DNA from: JANQOH01 sp965200095
GTDB lineage: Bacteria; Pseudomonadota; Alphaproteobacteria; UBA7887
Reading direction: 5' to 3'
Assembly (NCBI GenBank): GCA_965200095.1
Contig: OZ241350.1
Coordinates: 1,054,001 to 1,118,000 of the forward strand
Length of the DNA stretch: 64,000 nucleotides
Shown piece by piece: positions 35,646 to 44,475 of this stretch. How positions within the stretch are numbered: the first letter of the stretch is position 1; every line of letters starts with the position of its first letter. The translations under genes were made by a program, and so were the position numbers. The notes beneath the pieces are model-generated. The model made no database searches and was not told the DNA's origin. It worked only from the letters and a program-made list of their open reading frames with translations.

Positions 35646-35735
35646 TCAGCAGGGCGGAAACATGCAGCCCCGCGGTTCCGCCGCGTAATACGCGCCAACG
35701 CAGACCGCAACCGCCGCCGCAACGGTCCGGCAATT
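35646..35735 (-). pseudogene. Displaced 3' fragment of the small membrane-protein gene found intact at 39838-40236
   Basis: Read on the minus strand, this stretch encodes an AAAVAVCVGAYY-type end and the final residues AEPRGCMFPPC plus stop. That is nearly the same as the C-terminus of the gene whose stop is at 39838. No upstream coding sequence remains; homology stops at about 35735, where a small repeat-like element begins. The gene was presumably adjacent to the histidine kinase before the restriction-modification island separated them. Confidence 0.7.
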
Positions 35736-35816
35736 CTCATTTTGGCCTGGAGCAATGCGGCGGATCCGTCGCTCCCGGGGAGACGCGTCCATCGCCATAA
35801 TGAGAACCGCTGGCGG
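35731..35816. repeat. Small element with imperfect terminal inverted repeats (MITE-like)
   Basis: The left end GGCAATTCTCATTTTGGC and the reverse complement of the right end (AGCGGTTCTCATTATGGC) match at most positions over about 17 bases. The left end also resembles the start of the repeat at 52111 (GGCAATTCTCGTTTTG). It lies exactly between the displaced gene fragment and the restriction-modification gene. The boundaries are my estimate. Confidence 0.45.
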
Positions 35817-35864
35817 CGGACGCCGGCGCTTGCATGAAGGGCTGCGGTCGGCGACAAGGGTTGG

Positions 35865-38800
35865 ATGTCGGGAACGAACATGAAACTCGTGTCGGCGGCG
35901 GAAGCGTATTTCGCCGGTCTGCGACAGGTGCGGGCTTCGGGCGGGGCGACCGGGGAGCGGTCGGGTTACGGGCCGCTGGCGGGTTTGCTGAACGCCGTCG
36001 GCGCGACGCTCCGGCCGAAGGTGTTCTGCGTCCAGGAACTCGCGGACCAGGGCGCGGGGCATCCCGATTTCGGTCTCTATACGGCGAAGCAGGCGCAGAA
36101 GGGACGGGCGCGCGAGGGGCAGGCGCCGGAACGCGGCGTGGTCGAGGCGAAGCCCGTCGGCGACGACATCCGGACGACCGCGGCGGGCACGCAGGCAAGC
36201 CGCTATTGGGGCCGCTACCGGCTGGTGCTGGTAACGAACATGCGCGACTTCGTGCTGGTGGGCGAGGACGCGGCGGGCCGTCCGGCGGAACTGGAGGCTT
36301 TCCGTCTGGCGGCGAGCGCCGGGGAGTTCGCGCGTCGTCTGGAGACGCCGCGCGCCTTTGCGCGGGCGGTCGGCGCGGGGCTGGGGGAATATCTCTCCCG
36401 GGCGCTGTCGCACCGGGCGGCTCTGGCGGAGCCGAAGGACCTGGCATGGCTGCTCGCCTCCTATGCCCGCGACGGCTTGGCGCGCGTGGAGGCGGCGGGG
36501 GAGGCGCCGGCTCTGGCGGCGGTGCGCGCTGCGCTGGAAGAAGCGCTGGGGGTCCGGTTCGAGGGCGCGCGGGGGGCGCGGTTCTTCCGCTCGACGCTGG
36601 TTCAGACGCTGTTCTACGGGGTGTTCTCCGCCTGGGTGCTGTGGGCGCGGCAGACCCCGGCGCCCGCCGGCGGGTTCGACTGGCGCACTGCGGTCTGGCA
36701 CTTGCGCGCGCCGGTGCTGGCGGCGTTGTTCCAGCAACTGTCGCAGCCCGGTCGGCTGCAACCGCTTGGTCTTGTGGAGGTTCTGGACTGGACGGCTGCG
36801 GCGCTGGACCGGGTGGACCGTGCGGCCTTCTTCGCGCGTTTCGACGGCGGCGACGCGGTCCCCTGGTTCTACGAACCGTTTCTGGAGGCGTTCGACCCGG
36901 AACTCCGCAAGCAGCTGGGCGTCTGGTACACGCCTTCGGAGGTCGTGCGCTACATGACGGCGCGGGTGGACGGGGCGCTGAAGGAGGACCTCGGCATCGC
37001 CGAGGGTCTTGCGGCGGAGCACGTCTATGTCCTGGACCCCTGCTGCGGGACCGGGGCCTATCTGGCGGAGGTGTTGCGGCGCATCGCGGACAACCTGAAG
37101 GAGCGGGGCCTGGGGGCGCTGGCGGGGGCGCGTGTGAAGCGGGCGGCGACGGAGCGGGTGTTCGGGTTCGAGTTGATGCCGGCGCCGTTCGTGGCAGCGC
37201 ATCTGCAAGTGGGGCTCGCCCTGCGGGAACTGGACGCGCCCCTGGCGGACGGCGGCGGCGAGCGCGCCGGGATATTCCTGACCAACGCGCTGACCGGCTG
37301 GGAGCCGCGGACGACGAAGCCCCTGCCGTTCCCGGAACTGGAGGAGGAGCGCGACCGCGCGGAGCGTGTGAAGCGCGATGCGCCGGTTCTCGTCGTGCTC
37401 GGCAACCCGCCTTACAACGGTTTCGCCGGCATGGCTGTGGACGAGGAGCGGGCGCTTTCGGACGCCTACCGCACGACCCGGCGGGCGCGGCGGCCCGAGG
37501 GTCAGGGTCTGAACGACCTCTATGTGCGCTTCTTCCGCATGGCGGAGCGTCGGATTGCGGAGAAGACGGGCCGCGGGGTGGTGTGCTTCATCTCGAACTA
37601 TTCGTGGCTGGACGGCCTGTCGTTCACGGGAATGCGGGAGCGCTATCTGGAGGCGTTCGACGCGGTGCGCATCGATTGTCTGAACGGTGACAAGTACAAG
37701 ACGGGCAAGGTTGCGCCGGACGGCTCTGCGGATCCGAGCGTGTTCTCGACGGAAGGCGATCCTGTGGGCGTTCAGGTGGGGACGGCGATAGCGACGCTGG
37801 TTCGCAAGGCGGACCATGCGCCTGCGGGCCGGGTGGGTTTCCGTCATCTGTGGGGCCGGGGCAAGCGGGCGGCGTTGCTGGATACGGCGGAGTCGGCGCC
37901 GGGCGCGCTCTACCGCGAGTTCGGGCCGGTCCTGCCGCTCGGCCTGCCTTTCGCGCCGATGGCGGTGAGCGACGCGTGGTTCGACTGGCCCGCGCTGCCC
38001 GACCTGTTCCCGACATCGTTTCCCGGCGTCAATACCAGTCGCGACGGCTTCCTTGTCGATATCGACCTGGATCGGCTGAAGGCTCGCATAGGGGATTATT
38101 TCGACCCGGCCCTGTCTCACGAGGAGATCGCCCGGCGCTACCCGTCCGGAATGAAAACGACAACAAGGTTCGATGCCCGCAAGCTGCGCGACACGCTGCT
38201 TGCGCGCGGCGGGCCGGACGAAGGCGGGTTCGTCCGCTTCGCCTACCGCCCGTTCGACGACCGCTGGCTCTATTGGGAAGCGGACAGTGGGTTGCTTGAC
38301 CGGCCGCGCCCCGATTACGGACCCCATGCGTTCGACGGAAATTTGTGGTTTTCCGCCGCGCAACATCTACGGAAAGACGCAGGGGAAGCGCAGACTTCTT
38401 TCACGAGGCGCATGGCTTCCATGCATTTGATCGAGCGCGGGGCTTTGATGTTTCCCGCGTGGCTCCGCGACGGTACGGATCGTCGCCCGAACCTGTCGGC
38501 TACGGCGCGCCGCTACCTCAACCGCCTCGGCCTGAGCGTCGAAGACCTGTTCCACCACGTCCTCGCCACCCTTCACGACCCCGCCTACCGCCAGGCCAAC
38601 GCCGGGGCGCTGCGCATGGAGTGGCCGCGCATCCCCCTCCCCGGCTGGCCCGACGCCCCCGACGCCGAAGCAGCGGCAACCATCGCCCGTTCCGCCGCGC
38701 GCGGACGCGAACTCGCCGCCTTGCTCGACTCCGGAACGCCAATCCCCGGCGTCACGCAAGCGCCCATTCGCCCGGAGTCCGCCGTCGTCGCCGTTCCCGC

Positions 38801-39176
38801 CACGACCGACAACCGCAACATGGCCGGCGACGATTTCGCGCTTGCCGCCGGCTGGGGCCATTTCGGCGCCGGCGGCGCCGTCATGCCCGGCCAGGGCCGC
38901 GCCATCGAACGCGACTACACCCCCGGGGAGCGCGCCGCCCTGTCCGGCGCCCTCCCCGCCCTCGGCGCTGCGACCTTCGACGTGTATCTCAACGACCGCG
39001 CCTTCTGGCGCAACATCCCCGCCGCCGTCTGGCGCTACAAACTCGGCGGCTATCAAGTCCTCAAGAAATGGCTCTCCTACCGCGAACGCCGCATCCTCAA
39101 CCGCCCGCTCCGCCCCGAAGAAGTCCAGCATTTCACCGACACCGCCCGGCGGGTCGCGGAAGTATCGGCATCGTAA
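35865..39176 (+). CDS. Type ISP/IIG-like restriction-modification enzyme (nuclease-methyltransferase single chain)
   Basis: A 1103-residue protein. The N-terminal about 130 residues look like a PD-(D/E)XK nuclease (HPDFGLY, then VVEAKP). The gamma-class N6-adenine methyltransferase core has motif I DPCCGTGAYLAEV and catalytic motif IV LGNPPYNGF. The 450 or so C-terminal residues resemble the target-recognition region of type ISP enzymes (RFAYRPFDDRWLYWE, and the tail WLSYRERRILNRPL). I see no helicase motifs, so it is closer to a type IIG arrangement than to a full ISP enzyme. ATGs at 35865 and 35880 are both possible. It is a lone gene in an inserted segment, and its recognition sequence is unknown. 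Confidence 0.85.
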   Translation: MSGTNMKLVSAAEAYFAGLRQVRASGGATGERSGYGPLAGLLNAVGATLRPKVFCVQELADQGAGHPDFGLYTAKQAQKGRAREGQAPERGVVEAKPVGDDIRTTAAGTQASRYWGRYRLVLVTNMRDFVLVGEDAAGRPAELEAFRLAASAGEFARRLETPRAFARAVGAGLGEYLSRALSHRAALAEPKDLAWLLASYARDGLARVEAAGEAPALAAVRAALEEALGVRFEGARGARFFRSTLVQTLFYGVFSAWVLWARQTPAPAGGFDWRTAVWHLRAPVLAALFQQLSQPGRLQPLGLVEVLDWTAAALDRVDRAAFFARFDGGDAVPWFYEPFLEAFDPELRKQLGVWYTPSEVVRYMTARVDGALKEDLGIAEGLAAEHVYVLDPCCGTGAYLAEVLRRIADNLKERGLGALAGARVKRAATERVFGFELMPAPFVAAHLQVGLALRELDAPLADGGGERAGIFLTNALTGWEPRTTKPLPFPELEEERDRAERVKRDAPVLVVLGNPPYNGFAGMAVDEERALSDAYRTTRRARRPEGQGLNDLYVRFFRMAERRIAEKTGRGVVCFISNYSWLDGLSFTGMRERYLEAFDAVRIDCLNGDKYKTGKVAPDGSADPSVFSTEGDPVGVQVGTAIATLVRKADHAPAGRVGFRHLWGRGKRAALLDTAESAPGALYREFGPVLPLGLPFAPMAVSDAWFDWPALPDLFPTSFPGVNTSRDGFLVDIDLDRLKARIGDYFDPALSHEEIARRYPSGMKTTTRFDARKLRDTLLARGGPDEGGFVRFAYRPFDDRWLYWEADSGLLDRPRPDYGPHAFDGNLWFSAAQHLRKDAGEAQTSFTRRMASMHLIERGALMFPAWLRDGTDRRPNLSATARRYLNRLGLSVEDLFHHVLATLHDPAYRQANAGALRMEWPRIPLPGWPDAPDAEAAATIARSAARGRELAALLDSGTPIPGVTQAPIRPESAVVAVPATTDNRNMAGDDFALAAGWGHFGAGGAVMPGQGRAIERDYTPGERAALSGALPALGAATFDVYLNDRAFWRNIPAAVWRYKLGGYQVLKKWLSYRERRILNRPLRPEEVQHFTDTARRVAEVSAS

Positions 39177-39689
39177 AAGACAATAATTATCGAGTAATAC
39201 TTCGTCATTCCCGCGAAAGCGGGAATCCAGTCTGCCGCCTCCACAAGAAAAACACTGGGGATTCTTTCGGACGGCCGCCCTGGATTCCCGCTTTCGAGCG
39301 CGTGAAGAAATCAACGCACCCCGCCAACTCTTCGTCATTCCCGCGAAAGCGGGAATCCAGAGGCGGCGCGCGCAAGACTCTCCAATGCTTTTCTTGCGGG
39401 AACGAAAGACTGGATTCCCGCTTTCGCGGGAATGACGAAGTTTTGTCGGAGAGTTACTGTCTTTCTCTACGACGAATCTTCGGCGGCCCCGCCGTTATTT
39501 GTGAGAGGCGTCCAATTTCTTCACACGCTCTTTCGCGGGAATGACGAAGGGTAGTTCGGTCTCCATGATTTCTTCGCACGCTCGAAAGCAGGAATGACGA
39601 AGAGTTGTTACGGTGTTATTTCCCTGCACAGCGCCGCTTTCCTGCCGTTTCCGCCGCCTCGACGAGCGGCCCACCGGCGAGGAAAGCCC
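39177..39689. repeat. Cluster of ATTCCCGC-GAAA-GCGGGAAT palindromic repeats (RptA family)
   Basis: Complete palindromic units lie at 39203-39228, 39333-39358 and, inverted, 39414-39438; half-units lie near 39529-39549 and 39585-39600. The unit is CGTCATTCCCGCGAAAGCGGGAAT, followed by CCAG. Units face each other in pairs about 70-90 bases apart. They could fold as strong hairpins and may terminate transcription after the restriction-modification gene. Open frames here, including some up to 91 residues, are translations of the repeat and I do not call them genes. Confidence 0.8.
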
Positions 39690-39831
39690 GGTTCGCATCC
39701 GCACCCGGGGCGGCGGCCGGCCACGGCCCCGCCATATCCAGCGACATCGCGCGCCGGCGCGGCGGCGAGATCAAGGTCGACTCCAAAGCTGGCGAATTCA
39801 CCGGAACGGCGGTCGAACCGCCGCGCTGGCC
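39690..39831 (+). pseudogene. Decayed duplicate of the histidine-kinase 3' end
   Basis: The translation PAISSDIARRRGGEIKVDSK, followed by AGEFTGTAVEPPR, matches the kinase C-terminus at 35500-35637 (LAISNDIVRQHGGEIKVDSK, then VGEFTEMTVELPR). The stop codon TGA has become TGG. Upstream the similarity fades. The sequence after it (CTTTCGCTCAGCAGGGCGG) also matches the sequence following the intact kinase, so the duplication spans the original kinase/small-gene junction. Confidence 0.8.
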
Positions 39832-39837
39832 TTTCGC

Positions 39838-40236
39838 TCAGCAGGGCGGAAACATGCAGCCCCGCGGTTCCGCCGCGTAATGCGCGGCGACGCAGATCGC
39901 AACCACCGCCGCGACGGTCCACAACGCATAGCGTATCGCGAGCCACGCCGCCGTGCGCGCCGGCGGACGAAAGGGCGCTCCCCATTCCGCGGGGTCGAAG
40001 CCCGGTTCGCGCCCGCGCGCGACGACGGCGCGGGCGAACGCCCGCACCCAGGGCGGCACGCGGTCGCGACAGAGGTAGTCGAAGAACGAGCGCTCCAGCG
40101 GCGCGGCGCGCGGCGCGGCGCCGAACCATGCGCGATGCGCCAATTCGAACACGCGGTATTCGGAGACTTCCAGCAGCGCCGCGCTCTCGAGCACATCGGC
40201 GACATCGCGCGGGAGCGCGGAGGAGAGCCGGAACAC
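39838..40236 (-). CDS. Small membrane-anchored protein of unknown function downstream of coaBC
   Basis: About 132 residues from a GTG at 40236, 7 bases after the coaBC stop. The N-terminal part is helical (LPRDVADVLESAALLEVSEY) and ends with PPWVRAFARAVVARG. One C-terminal transmembrane segment (ALWTVAAVVAICVAAHYA) precedes a Cys-containing tail (GCMFPPC). I do not recognise a family. The open frame continues upstream across coaBC, but that part is antisense-like in composition and I exclude it. Its last 90 bases are duplicated at 35646-35735. Confidence 0.6.
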   Translation of the reverse strand: MFRLSSALPRDVADVLESAALLEVSEYRVFELAHRAWFGAAPRAAPLERSFFDYLCRDRVPPWVRAFARAVVARGREPGFDPAEWGAPFRPPARTAAWLAIRYALWTVAAVVAICVAAHYAAEPRGCMFPPC

Positions 40237-40243
40237 CGCGCCG

Positions 40244-41476
40244 TCACGCGCCCTGCCGGCGCGCCTCCATCGCCGCGGCGATGCGCGCGCCGAGGCGCCG
40301 CGCCACTTCGTCCTTCGGCGCCGTCTCCCACGTCTCCACGCCCGCCCCGTCGATGACATGAACGCGGTTGCGCTCGCCTCCGAACACCCCCGTTCCCGGC
40401 GAAACGTCGTTGGCGACGATCCAGTCGCAGCCCTTCGCCGCGCGTTTGGCCCCGGCGTTGGCGACCACTTCATCGGTCTCCGCCGCGAAGCCGACGACCA
40501 GGGCCGGGCGCGACTCGCCGGGTTCGCTCAGGGTCGCCAGAATGTCGGGGTTGGCGACGAGCTCCAGCGCACGGCGACGCGCGCCGTTGCGCTTGATCTT
40601 GCGGTTCCCCGGCGCCGCCGCCCGCCAGTCCGCGACCGCCGCCGCGCACACCGCCACGTCGACCGGCAGCGCGTCGCGACAGGCGGCGAGCATCTCCCCG
40701 GCGGTCTCGACATGGGCCACCCGCGCGCCCGGGGGGTCCGGCTGCGCCGTGGGACCGGTGACGAGGACCACTTCGGCGCCCGCGTCGCCCAGGGCGCGGG
40801 CTATCGCGTGACCCTGTTTGCCCGACGACCGGTTGGCGATGTAGCGCACCGGATCTATCGGCTCGACGGTCGGCCCGCTCGTCACCAGCGCGCGCAGGCC
40901 GTCGAGCCGTCCGCGCGCGGCGGGTTCCCCCCCCTCGCGCGCGAGCAGGCGTTCGATGGCGACGACGATGTCCGCCGGCTCGGCCATGCGTCCGGCGCCG
41001 GTTTCGCCGCAGGCGAGCGCGCCGTCGTCGGGGCCGACGCGGTGGACGCCGTCCGCGGCGAGCGTTGCGGCGTTGCGCCGCGTCGCCGGATGCGCCCACA
41101 TCTGCGCGTTCATCGACGGCGCCAGAAGCACCGGTTTGTCGGTGGCGAGCAGCGCCGCCGTGGCGAGGTCGTCCGCCAGGCCGTGCGCCATTTTCGCCAT
41201 CAGATCGGCGGTCGCCGGCGCGACCGCAACCAGGTCGGCCTCGCGCGACAGGCGAATATGCCCCATCTCGCTTTCGTCGGTCAGCGAGAACAGGTCGCCA
41301 TGGACCTTGTCGCCGCTCAGCGCCGCCAGGGACAGCGGCGTGACGAACTCCGCCCCGGCGGCGGTCAGCACGCAACGCACCGCCGCGCCGCGCGCGCGCA
41401 AAAGCCGCACCAGATCGAGACTCTTGCAGGCGGCGACGCCGCCGGCGACGATCAACAGAACGCGCTTGCCGTCCAT
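40244..41476 (-). CDS. coaBC: Bifunctional phosphopantothenoylcysteine decarboxylase/phosphopantothenate-cysteine ligase
   Basis: Carries out two consecutive steps of coenzyme A synthesis. The 410-residue protein has the FMN-dependent CoaC domain (about 1-185: IVAGGVAACKSLDLVR, the PSMNAQMW substrate loop, GALACGETGAGRM clamp) followed by the CTP-dependent CoaB domain (about 200-405: TSGPTVEPIDPVRYIANRSS, AAVADWR, GFAAETD, VANDV). The ATG has a weak ribosome site. It lies 20 bases downstream of the dioxygenase gene on the same strand. Confidence 0.95.
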   Translation of the reverse strand: MDGKRVLLIVAGGVAACKSLDLVRLLRARGAAVRCVLTAAGAEFVTPLSLAALSGDKVHGDLFSLTDESEMGHIRLSREADLVAVAPATADLMAKMAHGLADDLATAALLATDKPVLLAPSMNAQMWAHPATRRNAATLAADGVHRVGPDDGALACGETGAGRMAEPADIVVAIERLLAREGGEPAARGRLDGLRALVTSGPTVEPIDPVRYIANRSSGKQGHAIARALGDAGAEVVLVTGPTAQPDPPGARVAHVETAGEMLAACRDALPVDVAVCAAAVADWRAAAPGNRKIKRNGARRRALELVANPDILATLSEPGESRPALVVGFAAETDEVVANAGAKRAAKGCDWIVANDVSPGTGVFGGERNRVHVIDGAGVETWETAPKDEVARRLGARIAAAMEARRQGA

Positions 41477-41496
41477 CGCGCGGCCGCGCCGGCGCC

Positions 41497-42357
41497 CTAC
41501 CGGAACAGGGGCGGCTTGCCGCGCACGCTGATGCGCCACAGAAGCCGCCGGTTGCCGGGAGCGGGAGGGCCGATCGGCGTGGCGCTGTGCAGGGTCATCT
41601 GCGTGTCCCAGATCGCCACATCGCCGACTTCGTAAGTGTGGGCGTAGACGTAACGCTCGTCGACCGCATGCGCCTTCAGTTCGGCGATGAGCCGGGAGGC
41701 TTCGTCCGCCTCCATTCCCTCCACGGCGAAAGCCGTTCCGGCGACGGCGTAGAGCGCCTTTTCGCCGGTGATCGTGTGGCGGCGGACGAGAGGGTGCGCT
41801 ACCGGCGGCACATGCGCCGCTTGCGCATCGGTCAGCGGCTTGACCGGGCGTTCGCCGTCGCGGCCCGAAGTCGCGCCGTAGAAGTGGACCGCCGTCAACC
41901 CGTCGATGCGCTCGCGCGTCGCTCCGTCGAGGTTGTCCCAGGCCGCTTTCTGGTCGGCGATGCGGGTCTGGCCGCCGCTTTCGGGCGTCTTGCGCGCATA
42001 GAGCATCGTCGCCGTCGCCACCTCGGCGTCGTAGGACTGGTCGGTATGCCAGAAGGCTGCGGAGTTCCGCGCCAGGTCGTCTGCGCCGCCGCGACGGGTG
42101 TCGTTGCCGACTTCGAGCATTTCCGGATAGCCCGGCATCCGCGCCGTATCGACGACGTGGGGGATCGGCGCCCCCCACTTGCGCCCGAAAGCGAGATAGG
42201 CGTCTTCGTCGCAGGTCTGGTCCTTGAGGACCAGCACCCGGTGTTCGTAGAGCGCCCCGGCGAGGGCGCGGAAACTGTCGTCGTCGACCCCGGCCGCGAT
42301 ATCGACGCCGCGGACGGCGCGGCCGAACGGGCCGGGAAGCGGTTCGAGGCGGAACAT
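41497..42357 (-). CDS. TauD/TfdA-family Fe(II)/2-oxoglutarate dioxygenase
   Basis: A 286-residue oxygenase of the taurine/2,4-D dioxygenase family. The iron triad is HTDQ (about residue 102) and the distal His in MTLHSATP; the 2-oxoglutarate-binding Arg lies in RRLLWRISVRG. The N-terminal GRAVRGVDIAAGVDD and LVLKDQT are also typical. The start at 42357 follows GGAGAAACC; an upstream in-frame ATG at 42402 lacks a ribosome site. Its substrate cannot be inferred, as no transporter or sulfonate genes are nearby. Confidence 0.88.
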   Translation of the reverse strand: MFRLEPLPGPFGRAVRGVDIAAGVDDDSFRALAGALYEHRVLVLKDQTCDEDAYLAFGRKWGAPIPHVVDTARMPGYPEMLEVGNDTRRGGADDLARNSAAFWHTDQSYDAEVATATMLYARKTPESGGQTRIADQKAAWDNLDGATRERIDGLTAVHFYGATSGRDGERPVKPLTDAQAAHVPPVAHPLVRRHTITGEKALYAVAGTAFAVEGMEADEASRLIAELKAHAVDERYVYAHTYEVGDVAIWDTQMTLHSATPIGPPAPGNRRLLWRISVRGKPPLFR

Positions 42358-42435
42358 GGGTTTCTCCCTGCTGCTCTCCCCAGGCGCCGGCGACCATAGC
42401 ACCCCGCACAGGAAGCGTCACGCTCTACCCGCTTG

Positions 42436-42690
42436 CGGCGGCGCTTCGGAGCCTTCGGGTCGGAGACTTACGCCCGCGAGGAACTGCGCGCCGAGATCGC
42501 CAGCTACATGACCGCGCGCCGCACGCCTCCTATGTCGCAAGCTGGCTCAAGGCGTTGCGCGACGACCCAAACGAAATCTTCCGCGCCGCGCGCGACGCCG
42601 AGGCCATCGACGTCTGGATCGTCGAGCCGGAACGCCGCCCGGAACTGGAGCGCCGGGCTGCAGGAGCGGGCGAAGGCGCAAGCCCGCGCC
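42436..42690 (+). pseudogene. Remnant of an ArdC-like antirestriction/zincin protein (C-terminal end, frameshifted)
   Basis: Two pieces of the characteristic C-terminus of plasmid ArdC-type proteins are visible in different frames. FGSETYAREELRAEIASYM (from about 42450) is followed, after a deletion or frameshift near 42525, by HASYVASWLKALRDDPNEIF and ARDAEAIDVWI. Intact relatives have an intervening Gly/His-containing segment that is missing, and the catalytic part is absent. It is therefore a truncated, broken gene marking the left end of the plasmid-like segment. Confidence 0.7.
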
Positions 42691-42714
42691 CGCGAGGCGG
42701 GGGAGGACCGGAAC

Positions 42715-43887
42715 ATGAGCACGGAAAGCCCGCGCCGCCACTATCTCGCGGTTCCCTGCGAGGAGAAGAACGAGGCGAAGGCCGCCGGCGCGCGCCGGGA
42801 CCGCGCCGCCAAGGCGTGGTACGCGCCCGACGGAACCGACCTCGCGCCCCTCAAGGCGTGGGACAGCCTCGCCGGCAAGGCCCCCGAGAATACCGCCGCG
42901 CCGCCGCAAGTGGAGTTCGCGCAAGCCTGCCGCAACCGCGGCCTAGTCGTGCGCGACGTCGAGATGGACGGCCAGTGGCATCGCGTCGCCGTCAAGGGCG
43001 ACAGGGGCAAGGACGCCGGCGGCAGCTATCGCGGCTATCTCGACGGCCGCCCGAACGGGCAGATCACCAACTTCCGGGAAGGCGGAACCGTCAAGTGGGT
43101 CGCCACGGGCAATGCGCTGACCCCGGAGAACCGCGAAGCCCTGCGCGCCAAAGCGCAGGACAAGCGGACGGAGCGCGAGGCGGACCGCGAACGCGCGCAC
43201 GCCGCGGCGGCGAAGAAGGCGTTCGGCATGTGGGAGAACGCGCCGCCGGCGAAGGCGGAGGCCGCCTACCTGCAATCCCGGGCGGTGGGCGCGCACGGGC
43301 TGCGCGCCGCCGACAGGGACCGCTTGATCGTCCCGGTCCGCGACGCCGGGGGCGCGCCGATGTCGCTCCAGTTCATCTCCCCGGACGGCAAGAAGCGCTT
43401 GATGGCCGGCGGGCGCAAGGACAGCGGGATGCACGTCATCGAGGCGCGGGGCGGACGCAGGGACGGGCCGATCATCGTCGCCGAAGGCTACGCCACCGCG
43501 GCGACGCTGGGCGAGGCGAGCGGGCATACGGCCGTTTGCGCCTTCGACGCCGGCAACCTCAGGGCGGTGGCGGAAGCGCTGCGGGCGAAGCACCCGCAAC
43601 GCGCCATCGCGATGGCGGCCGACGACGACCGGGCGAAGCGCGGGCGGGGCAATGTCGGTCTGAACCGGGCGCGCAACGCGGCGAAAGCGGTGGGCGGCAA
43701 GGTCGTCGAGCCGGGCTTCACCGACGCCGAGCGTGAGAAGGGCTTGACCGACTTCAACGATCTCGCGCGCGCCCGCGGCGTCGAGGCGGTGCGCGCCGCC
43801 CTCGCCCCGGCGCTCGCCGGCGACCGCAAGCGCGCCGCCCCGGCCCGCGCCGCCGAAGACGAACGCAGCCTCGCTATGGCGAGATAG
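42715..43887 (+). CDS. Toprim-domain (TraC-primase-like) plasmid protein with DUF5710-like N-terminus
   Basis: 390 residues from an ATG behind GGGGGAGG. The N-terminal segment (YLAVPCEEKNEAKAAGA, then WYAPDG) matches the DUF5710 motif. The C-terminal half is a Toprim fold with the acidic residue in IIVAEGYATAATL and the DxD-like AADDDRAKRGRGN, preceded by LIVPVRDAGG and FISPDGKKRLM typical of primases from mobilisable plasmids. It has no zinc finger. It probably primed replication or transfer in the ancestral element; activity now is unknown. Confidence 0.75.
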   Translation: MSTESPRRHYLAVPCEEKNEAKAAGARRDRAAKAWYAPDGTDLAPLKAWDSLAGKAPENTAAPPQVEFAQACRNRGLVVRDVEMDGQWHRVAVKGDRGKDAGGSYRGYLDGRPNGQITNFREGGTVKWVATGNALTPENREALRAKAQDKRTEREADRERAHAAAAKKAFGMWENAPPAKAEAAYLQSRAVGAHGLRAADRDRLIVPVRDAGGAPMSLQFISPDGKKRLMAGGRKDSGMHVIEARGGRRDGPIIVAEGYATAATLGEASGHTAVCAFDAGNLRAVAEALRAKHPQRAIAMAADDDRAKRGRGNVGLNRARNAAKAVGGKVVEPGFTDAEREKGLTDFNDLARARGVEAVRAALAPALAGDRKRAAPARAAEDERSLAMAR

Positions 43888-44163
43888 GGCAGGATCGTTG
43901 ACCTGTTTGTGCGCCGTCCCGCGCGTCGCCGGCGGGGATCGCGCCCCGCCCGGCGGCGCGCGCCGGCGACACGGCCCGGAAACGGGACAGCTCCGCTGTC
44001 CCATAGCGGACCCGTCTCGCCGGCGTTCCCGCCCTTCAAGGACGCAATCGCGCGCCAGGCGCGGCTGAACCAGGTCAGCATCGCTGACCGTTTTGCGCCT
44101 TGAAGCGCGCGGGCCGGCCGCTAGTATCGGCGGCGTGCCCAACAACCGGGGAAGGAGCCTGCC
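43888..44163. other. Non-coding gap, 276 bases
   Basis: GC-rich spacer between the Toprim gene and the next two unknown genes. A TTGACC near 43908 could be a -35 element but no -10 follows at the right distance. AAGGAG immediately precedes the 44164 start. I see no repeat or RNA here. Confidence 0.3.
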
Positions 44164-44466
44164 ATGTCGGGAGAAACGACGTTAGCCGGGCGGACCGCGA
44201 TCCGGGTCTACGATCAGGTTGAGGTGATCGAGAAGCTGCTTGAAGCGTACGGGTGCGACGATGACGAAGCGATCCGTGTGTGGACCAAGAGGTTGGAACC
44301 GCCAGCGGACGCGCTTGTAGCGGCGAAACGGTCGCGCGGCGCGGATTTCATCCGTGAAATGGGTTACATCACGCGCCTTGCGGAGAAGAAATACGGGAAG
44401 AATTGGTTAGAGAAATCGGATGAGGAGCTGATGGAGATGAGCGTCAGGCTCGGTTCGGGGGACTGA
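44164..44466 (+). CDS. Hypothetical protein (100 residues), mobile-element region
   Basis: A small acidic protein with a strong AAGGAG ribosome site. It is mostly helical (YDQVEVIEKLLEAYGCDDDE, ADFIREMGYITRLAEKKYG). Codon usage is less GC-biased than in the housekeeping genes, fitting foreign origin. No family is recognised. It is followed 9 bases later by another unknown gene, so the two are probably cotranscribed. Confidence 0.65.
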   Translation: MSGETTLAGRTAIRVYDQVEVIEKLLEAYGCDDDEAIRVWTKRLEPPADALVAAKRSRGADFIREMGYITRLAEKKYGKNWLEKSDEELMEMSVRLGSGD

Positions 44467-44475
44467 GCGCCTGTC

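Noticed and set aside
36000..37700. Other-frame ORFs (for example the 618-codon frame from 35834) as genes
   Set aside because: Gly/Arg-rich translations without motifs, overlapping the clearly coding RM gene.
39605..39880. A 91-codon ORF at the right end of the RM island
   Set aside because: Its second half is the decayed histidine-kinase end read through a mutated stop, and its first half is repeat sequence.
42400..42440. A second tRNA-Glu 3' end as attR of the mobile remnant
   Set aside because: No recognisable copy of the tRNA 3' sequence was found at the left edge of the plasmid-like segment.
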